From positions 1-6,982 of the forward strand of contig CAWVWF010000179.1 in the NCBI GenBank assembly GCA_963933885.1: a stretch of DNA of 6,982 nt, in the 5' to 3' direction. The stretch comes from CAWVWF01 sp963933885. GTDB lineage: Bacteria; Bacteroidota; Bacteroidia; Flavobacteriales_C; GCA-002722245. Under the pieces are notes generated by a model. It had not been told where the DNA came from. It did not search any database and worked only from the letters and a program-made list of their open reading frames with translations. Positions 6,268-6,982 of the stretch are shown here, piece by piece (position 1 is the stretch's first letter; every line of letters begins with the position of its first letter). The position numbers were made by a program, and so were the translations under genes.

Positions 6268-6982
6268 ATGAAAAAGACTAGATTTCTTGTTTTGGCTTTT
6301 TTGATGCTTGTGTTCTTTTTTACAGAAGCTCAAAAAACATTGGTATATGCTCATGAAGATGCAGATTTTCGTGAAGCATTAGAATTATTTAATAATGAGA
6401 AGTTCACTATCGCTCAGCGAAAGTTCAAGAAGATTCATAATCGGATAGAAGCTCCCCATTCGGAAGTTAAGATGAACGCTGAATATTATGTGGCGCTTTG
6501 TGCATTGGAATTATTCAATAAAGATGCAGAGTATCTATTTATTAAGTTTATCGATCATCATCCTCAAAGTCCTAAAGTTAGAAAGGCAAGGTACCAGTTG
6601 GGGAAATACAATTACAGAAAACGTAGATGGTCCACAACTATAAAATGGTTTGAACAAGTTGATGAGAACGATTTAGAGGCATCGGAATTACCGGAGTTCC
6701 ATTTCAAGTACGGTTATTCTTTGTTAAAAAAGAAGAAAAAGGAAGAAGCTAAAAAGAGATTTTATATTGCTAAGGATTCTGATGGAGATTATAAAGTTCC
6801 TGCGTCATTTTATTATGCACATTTAGAATACGAAGCTGGTCAGTACGAAACAGCTTATAAAGGATTTAAGGCTTTAGAAGATGACGAGGCTTTCGGTGCA
6901 GTTGTACCTTATTATATAACACAGATTTTATATTTACAAAAGAAGTACGAAGACTTAATCATATTTGGGTCTTTGTTTTTAG
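6268..6982 (+). CDS. TPR-repeat exported protein, N-terminal part (runs off the window)
   Basis: The open frame from the ATG at 6268 has no stop before the window end, giving 238 residues and one extra base. Residues 1-22 form a signal peptide (MKKTR, then a hydrophobic stretch, cleavage near TEAQ). The rest is helical hairpins with tetratricopeptide character: 36-57 (EALELFNNEKFTIAQRKF), 71-102 (AEYYVALCALEL), 106-132 (ARYQLGKYNYRKRRWSTTI), 142-170 and 178-207 (FYYAHLEYEAGQYETAYKGF), then YITQILYLQKKYEDLI. The small-large residue pattern of TPR helices repeats, and A-x-Y-x-L-G-x-Y and G-Q-Y-E-T-A-Y-K-G-F are typical. The family is known for long exported proteins in Bacteroidota (about 1000 residues), with scaffolding roles in the periplasm. 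Residues 153-164 are rich in Lys and Glu. No Shine-Dalgarno is seen. The specific partner is unknown. Confidence 0.88.
   Translation, partial: MKKTRFLVLAFLMLVFFFTEAQKTLVYAHEDADFREALELFNNEKFTIAQRKFKKIHNRIEAPHSEVKMNAEYYVALCALELFNKDAEYLFIKFIDHHPQSPKVRKARYQLGKYNYRKRRWSTTIKWFEQVDENDLEASELPEFHFKYGYSLLKKKKKEEAKKRFYIAKDSDGDYKVPASFYYAHLEYEAGQYETAYKGFKALEDDEAFGAVVPYYITQILYLQKKYEDLIIFGSLFL

Overview
The base composition (AT-rich), the type IX secretion (T9SS) C-terminal sorting domains, a lipoprotein with a short lipobox signal, and a TTG-N20-TAnnTTTG promoter all point to a member of the Bacteroidota, probably Flavobacteriia or a close relative. Starts mostly lack Shine-Dalgarno sequences, which also fits.

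Layout. Positions 1-349 hold the decayed 3' end of a T9SS-exported protein: a clear type A sorting domain interrupted by an in-frame TAA, preceded by frame-shifted fragments that resemble a sialidase-like beta-propeller. Directly abutting it are three co-directional genes with essentially no spacing (350-3432): a lamin-tail-domain protein with a divergent T9SS tail, a two-domain lipoprotein with a CxxC in each half, and a DUF2490-type outer-membrane protein. They look like one operon for the cell envelope or surface; no specific function can be assigned. On the minus strand follows a short-chain-type acyl-CoA dehydrogenase (3534-4673). It diverges from anmK (4758-5804, anhydro-MurNAc kinase, peptidoglycan recycling) across an 84-bp gap holding a long imperfect dyad. 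anmK converges on a cold-shock-domain gene (5867-6058, minus) over a strong bidirectional terminator. The csp gene has a good Bacteroidota promoter and a G-less leader. The window ends inside a TPR-repeat exported protein (6268 to the end) that has no stop codon in the window.

How the genes relate. The 350-3432 cluster is the only candidate for an undescribed system: one predicted T9SS-secreted surface protein, one predicted lipoprotein and one predicted outer-membrane barrel, translationally packed together. The remaining genes are ordinary housekeeping functions (acyl-CoA oxidation, murein recycling, RNA chaperone, TPR scaffold) without an obvious link to it. I saw no mobile element, CRISPR array, tRNA or rRNA.
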